NCBI GenBank assembly: GCA_034359265.1
Contig: CP136890.1
Coordinates: forward strand, 28,810,501-28,874,500
Direction: 5' to 3'
Origin: Canna indica
Lineage: Eukaryota > Streptophyta > Magnoliopsida > Zingiberales > Cannaceae
Length of the DNA stretch: 64,000 nt
Positions within the stretch are counted from its first letter, which is position 1; the number at the start of each line of letters is the position of its first letter. Below the pieces are notes generated by a model. The model ran no database searches, was not told the origin of the DNA, and saw only the letters and a list, made by a program, of their open reading frames with translations. This document shows positions 23,429 to 35,305 of this stretch, one piece after another. The translations under genes and the position numbers were made by a program.

Positions 23429-24263
23429 TCTCTTCTCTCCCCTACCATCGCTGCCCGCTCAAGTCGTCGTGCCTCACCGTTGCGATCACCGCCCATCCGT
23501 CGCCGGTGCTATCATCGCTGCCCTCGCTGCCTCGCCGCTGCCCTAGCTCGCCCATCGCGTCGGATCGAGGTATTGATCACCGGCCGCCCCCCTTTCGTTT
23601 CAATCACCATCGCCAGTGTCGGCGTCTACACGCCGGATGTCGACACTGGAGAACAGCACCAGCGTGTAGATGCCAATGTCGGGTTAGGGGCCGAATCCCT
23701 CGGCCCCAACCAGATGAACAATAGCCGATAGTAGCTGTCGGCTACTATTTGATTAGGGGTTTAACCCCTAATCTTAGTTTTTTTAGATTTATTTATTATT
23801 TGTTATTTGTAGAATTTATGTGTTGAATGCAGACTAATTTTAGATTAATTTTTTTTTGTTAATTGTAGATTTATTATGTGTTAATTGTAGATTTTATATG
23901 TTAATTGTAGATTAATTAAGTTTTTTTACTGTTATATTAAATTTAGGTTAGTTTTAGGGTTAGTTAATAAGGGTAGAATAAATATTAGGGTTAATTTTAG
24001 TTGGGTGTAATTACAATTTTAAAATTATCCACTTTGGACTCACGCGCGCCGGAATCGTCCACTGTGGACTCGCGCCGGAGTCATCCACTTTGGACTCGCG
24101 CTGAAATCGTCCACTTTGGACTCACGTGGAATCATCTACTGTGGACTTGCACCGGCATCCATAAATTTAGAAAATAATCATGACGAGTTGATACGTTTCA
24201 CGTATGCATCGACGTGTCAAGTTTTAATTTTGCAAAACCTTAGATCCGTTCGGGGGTTGTATG
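23429..24263 (+). other. CACTA-1 5' non-coding region
   Basis: GC-rich low-complexity DNA (23440-23720) is followed by an AT-rich stretch with repeated TTAATTGTAGATT-like units (23800-23930). A small array of GTCCACNGTGGAC dyads and the conserved block AAAACCTTAGATCCGTT follow. The block recurs, reversed, in CACTA-2 near 45790. No credible gene is seen. Confidence 0.7.
24025..24155 (+). repeat. Dyad-symmetry tandem repeats upstream of CACTA-1 transposase
   Basis: Four or five units of about 32 bp, each with GTCCAC(T)GTGGACTCGC or the TTTGGAC variant. The dyad GTCCACTGTGGAC is a near-perfect palindrome. The reverse-complement array is at 45890-45992. Confidence 0.75.
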
Positions 24264-25875
24264 TGTTGGCTTAAGGTTTTCTATCTTGGTCTTAATCTCG
24301 GTTTTGATGATAACAAATATGGAACTAATGTTTCATTATGAAATCTTTCAGGTTCCAAGTCGGTTATTTCACGACGTCCCCAATCGAAAAAATCGAAGAA
24401 ATTGGAGAAATCAGCAAGGACGCTCGTCGACGCTGGGATTCTTCGGGAAGTTGAAGTTTAGGTTTAGGGTGTCTAGCACGTGTTGTAAATCCTCATGATG
24501 ATGCATAAGAACCCAAAAACCAAACCCGAACCCCAAAACATGAAAAACCGACAAATTAGAAAATGACTCTGGAATTCACTAAGCCTGGGGAGCTCTTAGG
24601 AGGGCTATATGACCTAGATATTTTCTTAACATAAAAAATGCTGGTAATTGTTCTTTGGGTAAAATCTAAATAATGAGGTATTTTAAAGGAATTTTTGGAA
24701 GCCTTTAGCATACCCATATTTGACCCGGGAGATTAGAAAATTTTCGTTTTCCGAAAATTTGTACTAGCCCCCAAAAATTAGATTTTGATTTTTTAGATAT
24801 TTTTATTGAATCCAAATGGTGGGTAATCCTTATATAACATTTATGTTTTAAAGTTATTAACTTTAAATTAGTAAATGTTATATAAGAGGACTTAGCAAAG
24901 ACCGAACCCAAAAACGAGCAAACGAGCAGAAAAATTAACAAACTGGGCTGATTTTTCCAGTTTCGGTTGACCGAATGGCGCTCAAAATGGGCAGAAGCCA
25001 TTCGATCACTCGGCGATCGCTCGATCGGTCGACCGATGATCGACCGAACCTGCGACCGGACGACAGAAACGGCTAGTTTCTTAGTCGTTGAGTTGGCTGT
25101 TTCATGCCAACTCTTCATGGCTTATAAATAAGAGCCTTAGCAAGCCTTCCACCCTTTATCCAAGCTTCCATTGAGCCATTCTTGATCATCTCAAAGCTTT
25201 TCTTGAGCCATCTTTTTGATAACCCTAGTTTCCTTGATACATTCTTGATCTTGCCTTCAAGCTTTGAACGATTCATCATTGAGGCATCAAGAGGAACTAG
25301 GACTCGTTTTTGGAGCTAAGTATTTGTTGTATTATTTATATGCTTCATTATTTGTGTATTTTTATGATTTATTTCATTGTATTTGAGCTTGTAAAGACCT
25401 AGGTTGTTAGGTCTTGAAATTGGGTGGTAACCTTGGTGTTTGAGGTTTAAATCCATCATTGTAAACTTAGTTTACTAGGATTAGTTGAGTTGTCCCTTAG
25501 GTTGAGGTGGGAGAGTGTTCTCGGTAGGAAGGCGGGATACTTCCGGGTGTGGAAGTGCCTTCGGTTTGAGAGTGGAGACTTTTCGGTGTAAAGTCCTCTT
25601 TGTAAGGAAAATGATATAATCTTGTAAACCTAGTTTGGAAATGCTAAGCGGGGTGCTTAGGTAGTGGAGTAGGCATTGGAGCCGAACCACTATAAATCAT
25701 TGTGTTAACATTGATATTTTGTTTGTATTAATTGCTTTATCATTTATCGCTTCCACATTTAGTCATTCAATCGTGAATTGCCTAACTAATCAAGAAACGA
25801 TTAAAATCAAAATTTAGGTGACAAATTTAGTTAATATACTATTCACCCAGCTCTAGTGTTGCCATTTCACCAACA
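24264..25875 (+). repeat. 5' LTR, family A copy 2
   Basis: Starts TGTTGGCTTAAGG, ends TTTCACCAACA; the short inverted ends TGTTGG/CCAACA are intact. Confidence 0.92.
24955..25130 (+). promoter_or_regulatory. LTR promoter module, family A copy 2
   Basis: A short GGTCGACC-type array (24963-25065) is followed by AACGGC...GTCGTTG (about 25077-25091) and TATAAATA at 25123-25130. Confidence 0.65.
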
Positions 25876-25877
25876 AA

Positions 25878-25892
25878 TGGTATCAGAGCAGG
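25878..25892 (+). other. Primer binding site, initiator Met tRNA
   Basis: TGGTATCAGAGCAGG, 2 bp after the LTR end. Confidence 0.92.
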
Positions 25893-25943
25893 TTGTTGAT
25901 TGAGATTTCACCATCTCCTCTACATCTAGCCTCGATCCAGAAA

Positions 25944-26768
25944 ATGGCACTAGAGTTGGTAGCGTCTATACCTCCTAGGTTCGATGAGTCTAACTTTAGT
26001 CTTTGGAAGAGTAGAATGTACACTTTCCTAAAGACTCAAGGTTTAGGTGTTTTTGACAAGGTAAAGAAAAAATATATTGAACCTAAGGAAAATATGAATG
26101 CATGGACCCAAGAACAAGTTAAATTGTTTGAATTAAATGGTAAAATAATGCATCTTCTATATTGCACATTTTCAAATGATATACTTGAAAAGGTTATGCA
26201 TTGTTCTTCCGCATTTGATATTTGGGCAACATTAAACATGCTTTATGATTATGCAAAAACCGAGGAGCTTATTACTTTAAAAGAAGAAGGTGATGACAAT
26301 TGTCATACCTCTAGTTCTAATGAAGTTTTTGATGCCCAAAGCTCATCTAGTCAAAGGAACACCAAAAATCGGAGAAGAAAGCTAAGGTGTTTCCTTTGTC
26401 AAGAAAAAGGACATAAAAAGAGGAATTGTCCCCACTTGAAGAAAAGGACCAAGAAGAAGAATGCTTCCAAGTCTACCTCCAAATCTAGTGGAGCATCTTT
26501 CTCTCATGATGATGAAGTCACATCTCAAATATGCTTCATGGGTTTTCAGAATGAGTTAAAATCTTCTACTTCTAGTCATGTTAAAAATCTTGATAGTGAT
26601 AATGATGATAGTAGCTCTAATTCTTTAGGTATGTCTTATGATGAGCTATTAGACGAATTTAAGAAGATGTATGCCATGCTCATGAAATCAAATAAGGAAA
26701 ATAGAAAAATCAAGAAAGAAAACTTGAAGCTTGTTAATCATGTGCATGAGTTGAAGAGTGAAAAATGA
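25944..26768 (+). CDS. Ty1/copia-type GAG, open but C-terminally truncated
   Basis: This is the best-preserved gag of the window (274 codons). The ATG at 25944 is preferred over the in-frame upstream TTG because the copy at 651 starts at the same place. The N-terminus (PPRFDESNFSLWKSRMYTFL) is DUF4219/UBN2-like, followed by VMHCSSAFDIWATLNMLYDY. The Lys-rich CCHC knuckle CFLCQEKGHKKRNC (residues about 152-165) is intact. Ser/Asp-rich sequence and the beginning of a coiled coil follow. A one-base deletion after KSEK causes the stop. The rest of the coiled coil and the second zinc knuckle of copy 1 are missing. It would act in particle formation with polymerase supplied by another element. Confidence 0.85.
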   Translation: MALELVASIPPRFDESNFSLWKSRMYTFLKTQGLGVFDKVKKKYIEPKENMNAWTQEQVKLFELNGKIMHLLYCTFSNDILEKVMHCSSAFDIWATLNMLYDYAKTEELITLKEEGDDNCHTSSSNEVFDAQSSSSQRNTKNRRRKLRCFLCQEKGHKKRNCPHLKKRTKKKNASKSTSKSSGASFSHDDEVTSQICFMGFQNELKSSTSSHVKNLDSDNDDSSSNSLGMSYDELLDEFKKMYAMLMKSNKENRKIKKENLKLVNHVHELKSEK

Positions 26769-26790
26769 GAAATTGAAAACTAGCATTAGT

Positions 26791-27227
26791 TGTTAATCAT
26801 GGCCTAAGATTTTCTATCTTGGTCTTAATCTCGGTTTTGATGATAACAAACATGGAACTAATATTTCATTGAGAAATCTTTCAGATTCCAAGTTAGTTAA
26901 CGCACGATGTCCCTGATCGAAAAAATTGGAGAAATCGGCAAGGACGCTTGTCGATGCTCGGGATTCTTTGGGAAGTTAAAGTTTAGGTCTATAGTGTCTA
27001 GCATGTGTTGTAAATCCTCGTGATGATGCATAAAAACCCAAAAACCAAACCTGAACCCCAAAATATGAAAAATTGACAAATTAGAAAATGACATTGGAAT
27101 TCACTAAGCCTAGGGAGCTCCTTGGAGGGCTATATGACCTAGATATTTTCTTGACACAAAAAATGCTGGTAATTGTTCCTTGGGTAAAAACTAGATAACA
27201 AGGTATTTTAAAGAAATTTTTGGAGAA
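26791..27227 (+). repeat. 3' LTR fragment, family A copy 2
   Basis: TGTTAATCATGGCCTAAG resembles the LTR start with a short disruption. The next 420 bp match LTR U3. It ends abruptly at CACTA-1 sequence. Confidence 0.8.
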
Positions 27228-27463
27228 GTAAATGATCTTTTATACGACGTACAACTCTTGAATTATCCATAATTGGATAATTTGGGAACATAGTTATTTA
27301 TATTGCACTTAGTTAATTTCTTTTAGTCATTATTCATTTTTAAATTTTGGCTTGTATCTCCCTTGTTCTCCAATACGCGCCCAGATGATATGCGTATTCA
27401 AAGAACTATATGGAGATGCTGCCAAAATTTAGAATGAAGTTAATGACTAAAAGAAATACTAAG
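27228..27463 (+). other. CACTA-1 leader sequence
   Basis: TTTTATACGACGTACAACTC and the following bases match the reverse complement of CACTA-2 (45715-45760 and 41920-42097). No gene is seen. Confidence 0.75.
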
Positions 27464-28229
27464 TCCAATATATCATGAACTTTAGACTTTGTCTCAAATG
27501 TATCCTGAACTTTGACTTCTCCATATTGCACCATCAACTATCATATTTGTGTCAATTACACCCCTTCGTTAAGATTCTGTCAGCTACCCCGTTAACCCTT
27601 TGACGTGGCATTAATACGTGTATTAAAATATTATTTTTTTATTTCAATATTTTTTAAGTATGCTTTATTTTTACCCCACCTGGACCCACATTTTTTTCCA
27701 TGTGTCCCACTAGTGAGATTAATGTCATGTTCGTGATAGCCATGACCAACCTCGACTCCCTCCTCACCTCCATGGTCACCGGTGCCACCCTCTCCTCCTA
27801 CAACTACTCCGCCGGTGACGCCGCCCCCTCCCCCGGCCACTACCCTCGCGCATGACCTCGCCAAAGAAGTCCGCCCCAGCACTGCCTCGCACCCAAACAC
27901 CACTAGCGCAGAAGTGGCCACCCTCTCCAACCTCTCTAGACCAACCTCAACTCCCTCCTCACCTCCATCGTCATCGGCGCCACCCTCTCCTCTTGCTCAT
28001 AAGATTTCAAGAAGATGACACATTAATTAATTTAGATATTTATTTACAATGATTTAATTACCCAATAATGAAATCTATGCATGTAATCCATAGTCAACTA
28101 CTGCGTGGGTTTTGTAATGATCGACCCCACAATATCTCCCATTAATTTATTGACACCATTAATGCTTGCCATACTTGTACTCATCTGAATTAAAAAATGC
28201 AATATATAAATATATAACACTTGTGTTTT

Positions 28230-28490
28230 CTATGGCTATGCAAACACGATATTGGTTTCAATTCTGTTCCTATGCTTAATCCGGTGATTGGAGAAAGGTT
28301 GCTAATGGCGGCAGATGTGAGCTCATTGGCCCGGATGCTAAGAGGTTACGAGGAAGGAGAGGGGAAGAGGGATCTTGTCACCAGGAACTTGCTCGGCAGT
28401 GGTGGGACAGTGCTCGGGTCCGTCGAGGTGGATCTCGAGCACTGAGTTCCGGCTAGTTGGGAGAGGCAGCTCGATCTAGTGGGGCGATGA
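28230..28490 (+). pseudogene. Possible captured plant gene fragment (WW-like?)
   Basis: The frame reads SSLARMLRGYEEGEGKRDLV, then TRNLLG, then VEVDLEH-stop-VPASWERQLDL. The last part recalls plant proteins with a GWE(K/R)RLDL..SGK WW-like motif; this match is from memory and weak. A stop and loss of the expected continuation make it a scrap at best. The GC-rich sequence contrasts with the flanks. Confidence 0.35.
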
Positions 28491-28889
28491 CGGGGATGAC
28501 AGTGCGGAGAGGAGCACGACGAGGAAGTTGATGCCGGCGATGACGGTGTGGTTGCGACTTGCGAGCCATTGGGGCGGTCGGAGTAAGCTTGGCAGCGAAT
28601 TAGGATATGACGTATATGAAGGTGTTGTTCGATTAGGGATATGGAAGAGGAGGATAGCTTGTCGCTGAGGAATCTGCATGCTTTGCTCTGGTGTAAGACT
28701 CATGCAGGAGTAGAATAACATTTGGTGCTTTTCTTTTAATGAGTTGTTTATTCCTTGGCAAGTTGGTATCAGAATAAGTTCGTGACTCAATCCACTCGAA
28801 AGTTTCAGAAACGAGTTTGATGTGTGGCTCGGTTTGAGTTAATTCGGTCTGTTCATTAGCTAAGTTGGATAATGTTGTTCAAGATTGTC

Positions 28890-29330
28890 AGACCGACAAC
28901 TGTACCACATGAAGCAGCCCCAGAGTTGCAACGAAGCGGCGAAGGATTGCGAGCAGATCTGGTCGAGCCGTACGACGGCAGCGCGCCTGAACACAGGCAG
29001 CGTAGTCGGGGGCGGTACTAGAAGAGGCCATAAACAGCGAGGCCGGGAGGAGGGGGTCGGTGTCGCCGGCGAAGTAGTTGTTGTAGGAGGAGAGGGTGGC
29101 GCCGGTGACGATGGAGGTAAGGAGGGAGTTGAGGTTTGTCTGGAGAGGTTGGAGAGGCCGGGTGGCCACCGCTGCGCTGGTGGTGTTTGGGTGTGTCGGG
29201 GCGATGCTAGGGCGGGCTTCCTTGGCGAGGTCGTGCGCCGACGGAGTAGTTGTTATAGGAGGAGGGTGGCGCCGATGACGATGGAGGTGAGGGAGTCGAG
29301 GTTTGCCATAGCTGTCACGAACATGACATT
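28890..29330 (-). pseudogene. Unidentified GC-rich coding-like sequence in MULE-1 right arm
   Basis: The minus strand encodes LQTNLNSLLTSIVTGATLSS and DTDPLLPASLFMASSS. A similar sequence, TNLDSLLTSMVTGATLSSYN-like, is encoded on the plus strand of the left arm (27749-27840). The motif also recurs within each arm, so an ancestral duplication preceded or accompanied formation of the long TIRs. I do not recognise the family. Confidence 0.35.
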
Positions 29331-29689
29331 AATCTCATTGGTGGGACACGTGGAAAAAAGTGTGGGCCCAGGTGGGGTAAAAATAAAGTATACAGGAAAA
29401 AAATGTTAAAATAAAAAATATTTTAATACACGTGTGCATGCCACGTCACAGGGTTAACGGGGTAGTTGGTGGAATTTTGACGGAGGGATGCAATTGATAT
29501 AATTTAAAGTTGATAGTTGCGGATGCAATTTAGAGAAGTCAAATTTCAGGATACATTTAAGACAAAGTCCAAAGTTCAAAGTACAAGATATATTTACGTA
29601 ATTACCCTAAATAATATGAATCTCGAATGGAATAGGACCATCCCACCTAAAGACATTACCTAAAGACATTGCCAACTTTTTGACAGAAC

Positions 29690-32600
29690 ATGTCGGGCGA
29701 CTGAAGTTGGATGTACCAACGAATTCATCCTGGAGTAATAACGGACTAATTTCGAGTAGGCGTAACTTACTTCTTAAATTTTGCCTACTCGAATCAAGAA
29801 TTCCTTAGTGGTGATAAAATCTGATGTCCGTTTAGGAAATGTTCGAACAAAAGATTTTTGGATCGGGAAACTACCACAATGCATCTGTATACAAAAGGAT
29901 TCACACTAAGATATTTTGTATGGGATTGTCACAGGGAGTCACGTCAAGTTGGGACGTCGAGCAGTTCTGTTGTCCAAACTTATGGTGAATCCTCTATTGT
30001 GGTTGTTTCTTCTTCCAATCCACATAATCCTTATAGAGCAATGATTCTGGATAGTCTTGGCGGACAATTCCATTTAAATGACAATGTTGAGTCAGTGACC
30101 GAGATGGTACAGCTACCAAATACTACGACAATTGAAGTCATTGAAGAACAACCTGCGATACAGATTGAATTGCTGAATAAAGAGGTTGCAAAATTTTACG
30201 AGATGTTGAAAGCTGCCAATGAACCTTTGTATGAGAGTTGTCCTAAATATACAAGATTTTTGGCAATGACGCAACTCCTAAACATCAAGTCTGATTGTAA
30301 TATCAGCGACGTTGCGTTTGATCGGATTATAGGCTTTATCAATGGTATGCTACCTCCAGATAACAAGTTTGAACTAACTTTTTATAAGACAAAAAAGTTG
30401 ATGAGGAAATTGGGGCTTGGGTACGAAAAGATACACGCGTGCTCAAATAACTGCATTTTATATTATAAAGAAAATGCATAGTTGGAGCAATGCCCGTTAT
30501 GTGAACATCCTCGTTACAAGGAGAAGAAATCGGTCTGACAGAAAAATATCCCCTTTAAGGTGCTTCGGTATTTTCCACTAACACCAAGGCTTCAAAGGTT
30601 ATTCATGTCGAAAAAGACTGCCCCCTATATGAGTTGGCATGCAAGAAGTTGTGATAATACAGTAATGACTCATCTATCCGACAGTGAAGCATAGAAACAT
30701 TTGGATAGATGCTATCCTTCATTTGCTAGGGATACTAGAAATATCAGGTTGGGATTGTGCACGGATGGTTTTAATCCATTTGATAATTCGGCAACTCCAT
30801 ATTCAGTATGACCAGTGCTACTAACAGTTTATAATTTGCCACCCTTAATGTGTATGAAAGATGAATTTATCTATCTTTCGATGATTATTCCGGGTCCTAG
30901 GGGTCCTCGGAAAGAAATTGACGTGTTTCTTCGACCCCTAATTGATGAACTGAAAACATTGTAGGCTGAGGGAGTGATCACTTATGATTGTCACCGGAAG
31001 CAAAACTTCATTTTACGAGCTGCTATATTGTGTTCAATCAATGATTCCCCGGCCTACGACATGTTGTCTGGTTGGAGCACACATGGGCGACTCTCTTGTC
31101 CGTATTGCATGGAACACTCGAAGGCCTTCAGTCTTGAAAATAGTCGGAAAATTTCTTTCTTTGATTGTCATCGCCGGTTCCTACCGTCTAACCATCAGTA
31201 TCGAAGGAATTGTGACAAATTTACCAAGGGTAGAGTTGAAAGAGATGAACCACCACCGATGTTGTCTAGTGAATAGATGTTAGCACGTGTTGAATTGCTT
31301 CTAGAGATTACTTTTGGTCAAAATGTAAGAATTTCATGCTTTGGTCAAACACATAACTGGGTGAAAAAAGTATCTTTTGGGAATTGTCGTATTGGAGTTC
31401 ATTGCTGATTCGGTATAATTTAGACGTCATGCACATTGAAAAAATATGTTTGATAATATTTTTAACACTGTGATGGATATTTTTGGCAAAATTAAAGATA
31501 ATGTGAAGGCCCGACATGATGTGAAAATACTTTGTAAGAGGCATGAGTTAGAGTTGTAAGAGGTCAATAGACGACTTCATAAGCCAAAGGCGTCGTATGT
31601 GTTAAATAAACAACAGATGAAAGATGTGTGTGTATCAATGGATCAAAGAACTCAGATTACCCAATTGATATGCCTCAAACTTATCTCGATGTGTGAACGT
31701 CGATGAATGCAAAATATCAGGGATGAAGAGCCATGATTGTCGTGTATTCATGCAGAGATTGCTTCCGTTCGCGTTTCGAGATCATCTACATGATAAGATT
31801 TGGGGTCCGTTGACAGAATTAAGTATGTTTTTCGAAAACATTTGAGCAAATGTCCTTCAAGTCGAAGATATGTCAGCACTTGAAATAATATTATTGAAAT
31901 CATATGCAAGCTGGGACAGTTTTGCCCTCCTGCATTTTTTGACTCGATGGAGCATCTACCGATACACTTGGCATACGAGGCATGAGTTGGCAGCCCCGTT
32001 CAATATCGGTGGATGTACTTATTTGAAAGATACATGAATCGTCTGAAGAAAAAAGTAAAGAACACCGCTGTAGTTGAATGTTCCATATCAAAAGCATAAA
32101 TAATTCAAGAAATTTCAACATTCTGCTCATTCTCATTTGAATCAACCATCAAGACAAGAATTAATCGTCTTCCACGGAATGATGACGGGGGAGCTCGACC
32201 ATTATACAGGGGATCTCGACCATCAGATGGTTGTTTAAATATCTTTTGTTGCCCTGGTCGTGCTTTGGGTTCTCGTCCGTCTTGATTCTTAAACGACGGA
32301 GAGTACCATTTGGCCTACTTGTATGTTTTACTAAACTATCCAGAGATTGAAAAGTTCATCGAAATATTTGACGTCGAGATGGTGATAAAATACTCAATTT
32401 ACAGCGATGAGGAACTAGAGAGATTACGCAATCGTGAGTTCCCTAATTGGTTTCGAGCTTACTGTACAAAACACAGAGGCGAAATAGATAACCAAATCTT
32501 TGAGTTTGCTAGCGGACCGGCACGACTTGTTCAGTGTTATAATGGTTATTTTGTTAATGGATATATATTTCACACACTTGAATATTCATCTATAAAGAAG

Positions 32601-33203
32601 ACTATGAATGCCGGTGTGTGCGTCAAAGGGATAACGTACGCTGAATGTGATGTTGACTTTTACGGACTGTTGGAAGAAGTCATAGAATTGCAATTTTTGA
32701 GATGGAAATCAGTTGCCCTTTTTAAATGTCAGTGGTTCGATACAAGCAATAGGGGCATGAGAGTTCATCCAAAGTATAAACTTGTCGAGGTCAATTACAA
32801 ATCAAAATTGGCTTCGAATGAGCCATTTATATTGGCATCTCAAGCTGAACAAGTATATTATATACAATATCCATCTCGAAAGAAAGATAGGGCAGATTGG
32901 CGTGTAGTCTGTAAGATTAAAGCCAGAGAAAAAATTGACCCGGTAGTTGGAGAGAATGAGCCAACAAATGATTTCTATCATGAAAAAGATCATGCCGAAG
33001 TGGAGCGAGTTAGTCCAATACTCGAGGATGATGACACAAAGTTAGTTCAATTGGAAGTAGAATATGTTGATGACGACGATAACCATCTTAAGGAAGAAGG
33101 ACAGAATGATGATGAGGGAGAAGAATAAGAATTTGAAGATTCTGATACAGAAGAACAAGAAGAAAAGTATTACACGGATGATGATACTGACGATGACGAA
33201 TAA
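29690..33203 (+). pseudogene. CACTA-1 TNP2-type transposase (broken)
   Basis: TNP2/TNPD-type proteins cut and rejoin En/Spm elements at their ends. The ATG at 29690 aligns with that of CACTA-2 (41820, minus). A transposase-associated domain (SYFLNFAYSN-like, then HLYTKGFTLRYFVWDCH) comes first. The Tnp2 domain follows (VLRYFPLTPRLQRLFM, TVMTHPSDSEA, GFNPF, THGRLSCPYCMEHSKAF). A DUF4218-like region (about 31400-32090) and a DUF4216-like region in an open 272-codon stretch (32310-33128, YFVNGYIFHT, GMRVHPKYKLVEVNYKSKLA) follow. It ends in an acidic Asp/Glu tail. Numerous stops (for example 30479, 30536, 30693, 30962) replace Arg, Gln or Trp codons. No function remains. Confidence 0.9.
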
Positions 33204-33288
33204 TTGTCAATGTGAAATATATCTTCAATTATTAAATGTATCTTTTAATCTATTATATATATACTAATTATATTCATATTTGACAGCT

Positions 33289-34969
33289 ATGGTTCGAGAA
33301 GTGCATGCCCGAGGAGGCATTCATCGTAGGACTACCCCCTGACAATTACCATCTGCCACCCCTGTACCCACCGACCCTTCGCCTCCGGCCACCATCCCCC
33401 CACCTCTAGCCACTATCACCCCACTTGATCCGGCCACCATTCCCCACCTGATCCGTCCACCATTCCCCTAGTTGATATGGCCCCATCCCCCCACCTCCAG
33501 CCACCATCCCTTCAGCCGATCTAGGTCCATCGACATTGAGACGTAGGCCACGAGGGCCTAACAGAATTCTCCCTCCGCCAATCGAGGGAGAATCGCGCAG
33601 ATCGGTTAGTGTGCGCGGTAGAAGGTAAGTAGATGCATTAATTTTCCCTTATAATTTATTTACAATTCAATATATCAAAATATAGAATTGTACTATATTT
33701 GGTGCAGGTTTGAGCAGGAGGACGTCCCACGCACGATAGCGGGGACGATCCGAAAGTTTGTGCATGGGGCGTGGCCTACATGGTCTCACGTGCCCCGTGA
33801 GCATATGGATTTACTATGGCGAGAGTTCTCGGTAAGTATATTTATTAAATGAATGTTAATGTTGAATATCGATCGGTAATAATCAATTTATTTTTTTGCA
33901 GGCTCATTATACATGGCCAGAGGACCAAACTCCTTTCGTAGAGAGTGCGTGGGAATGTGTTGCCCGCGCTCGCTACAATGGGCTGCTTCAGCAGGCTTGT
34001 AAGATCGTGATGAGACAGTTGGGGGCCACACATATTGGGGAGACTCGGGGACACACCCCCGAGTGGATTCCTGGACTTGTGTGACCAGCTTGTTGAGCGA
34101 TGGGACACGCCTAAGTGGTAGGAGGTCTCCCGGATAGCGTCGAGAAACCGCATGTCTGGGGGGACAACACGGAGGGGCGCCACACTGGTGGCTCCGTGTC
34201 TTTTGCGGTGCATGCATGAGCGTCGTATGATACGTATAATTTCCTTACTTTTAATTAAAATATTATATATTTTGTATAATGATACTAATATATTTATTTT
34301 CTGATGTAAGACACGAGTTGCGGAGGATGGCACCGTCCAACACCCGTCGTTAATGCAAGTGTTTGAGCGCACTCACCGTTGGCGACGAGGAGCGGGAGAC
34401 TACGTCGATAGCAAGGCCTCGATCATCATGGTAAGTATTTATGTCTATTTGATTTACACAATTTTTGTTTATAGTTTATATATATATATTATTTAAAATA
34501 TAAACGCGTGTAGGAGACCTACACAAGGACCGTGATCGAGCACAGAGGCATGCCGGAGTAGTTTAACGCGGGTGCATGGGTCGAGGCCGCAGGTGGTAGG
34601 GAGTACGACCATGTTTACGGCTGTGCAGATAGTGGTCATGCACGTGCTGTGTTAGGGCCAGTTGGGGCACCGACCCCTCCTGCTGCGGGTGAGCGGCCCT
34701 CGACATCGCGGACGCAAGACTAGAGCCAGATAGCGGCCTTGGAGTTCGAGCTAACGTAGTAGAGAGCAACGATAGAGGAGCAGAGATAGGCGATGGAGGA
34801 GCAGAGATGCACGATTGACGAGTTGAGACAGACGATGCAGAACATGCAAGCCCTTCTCACCCAGATTGCATCTCACTCGGGCCTTCTACCGATGATGTCG
34901 CAGTTGTCGTCCTCCTTGACCCAGTTGACGCTCCTGACCCAATCACTGTCGCCTCCACCGCAGTCGTAA
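33289..34969 (+). pseudogene. CACTA-1 TNPA-like gene (Transposase_24 type, broken)
   Basis: The second gene starts MVREVHARGGIHRRTTP at 33289, with a Pro-rich N-terminus. FEQEDVPRTIAGTIRKFVHG and WPTWSHVPREHMDLLW lead to a splice donor (GTAAGT, about 33832) and acceptor (TTTGCAG, 33901), then HYTWPEDQ..ESAWECVARARY. Later exons encode PSLMQVFERTHRW..YVDSKASI (donor GTAAGT, about 34432) and a C-terminal Gln/Glu-rich coiled coil ending at TAA 34967-34969. Such proteins bind the subterminal repeats. Stops at several places break it. The CACTA-2 homologue is at 36934-38200. Confidence 0.8.
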
Positions 34970-35305
34970 GATTTTGGTTTACTGTATTTTGTTTATATTT
35001 TGATACTTGTTAGCCTCCGTTTGAGGCTTAGATACTTGATAGATGTTTATACTTTACATTTCATATTTTGATACTTGTTTGTCTCTGATTTGAGGCTTAT
35101 AGTTGTTTATATACTTATAGTTGTATATATGATATTTTGATACTTGTTTGCCTCCGCTTTGAGGCTTAAATTGATGATGTTTAAGTAAAACTTGTATGGT
35201 TGGTTGAAAATGTAAGTGTATAATGTTTTGTAGTTGTAAATATATTGTAATGTATAAATATCATTGTATACATGAAATTTCAAAATTTTAATTTTTTTCA
35301 GTTAC
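34970..35305 (+). repeat. CACTA-1 3' non-coding tandem repeats
   Basis: Three imperfect units contain ATTTTGATACTTGTT, then GCCTCCG..TTTGAGGCTTA (about 34995, 35075, 35135). These are likely 3' UTR of the TNPA-like transcript. Confidence 0.65.

Larger units (their letters stand above)
24264..27227 (+). mobile_element. GAG-only LTR retrotransposon, family A, copy 2
   Basis: A complete 5' LTR (24264-25875), a primer site and a gag gene are followed within 25 bp of the gag stop by a 3' LTR truncated at about 27227, where CACTA-1 sequence resumes. The left flank is gtatg; the right TSD is lost in the deletion. Comparison with CACTA-2 shows that about a dozen bases of target DNA were removed as well. 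No pol sequence is present. Confidence 0.85.
27464..29607. mobile_element. MULE-1, Mutator-like element with long TIRs and gene-like cargo
   Basis: The right end (rc GGGTAATTACGTAAATATAT) and left end (ATATATCATGAACTTTAGAC) are inverted repeats that stay alignable for roughly 500 bp. The left TIR has lost about its first 10 bp. The insertion lies between AAATACTAAGT and ATAATATGAATC of CACTA-1, sequences that are adjacent in CACTA-2. The 9-bp TSD is too decayed to fix. No MURA/FAR1-type transposase is present. GC-rich cargo suggests a Pack-MULE. Confidence 0.75.

Noticed and set aside
28885..29409. 174-codon Gly/Val/Arg-rich plus-strand frame
   Set aside because: It is the opposite strand of the MULE-1 arm. 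The minus-strand reading looks more protein-like and the plus reading is low complexity.
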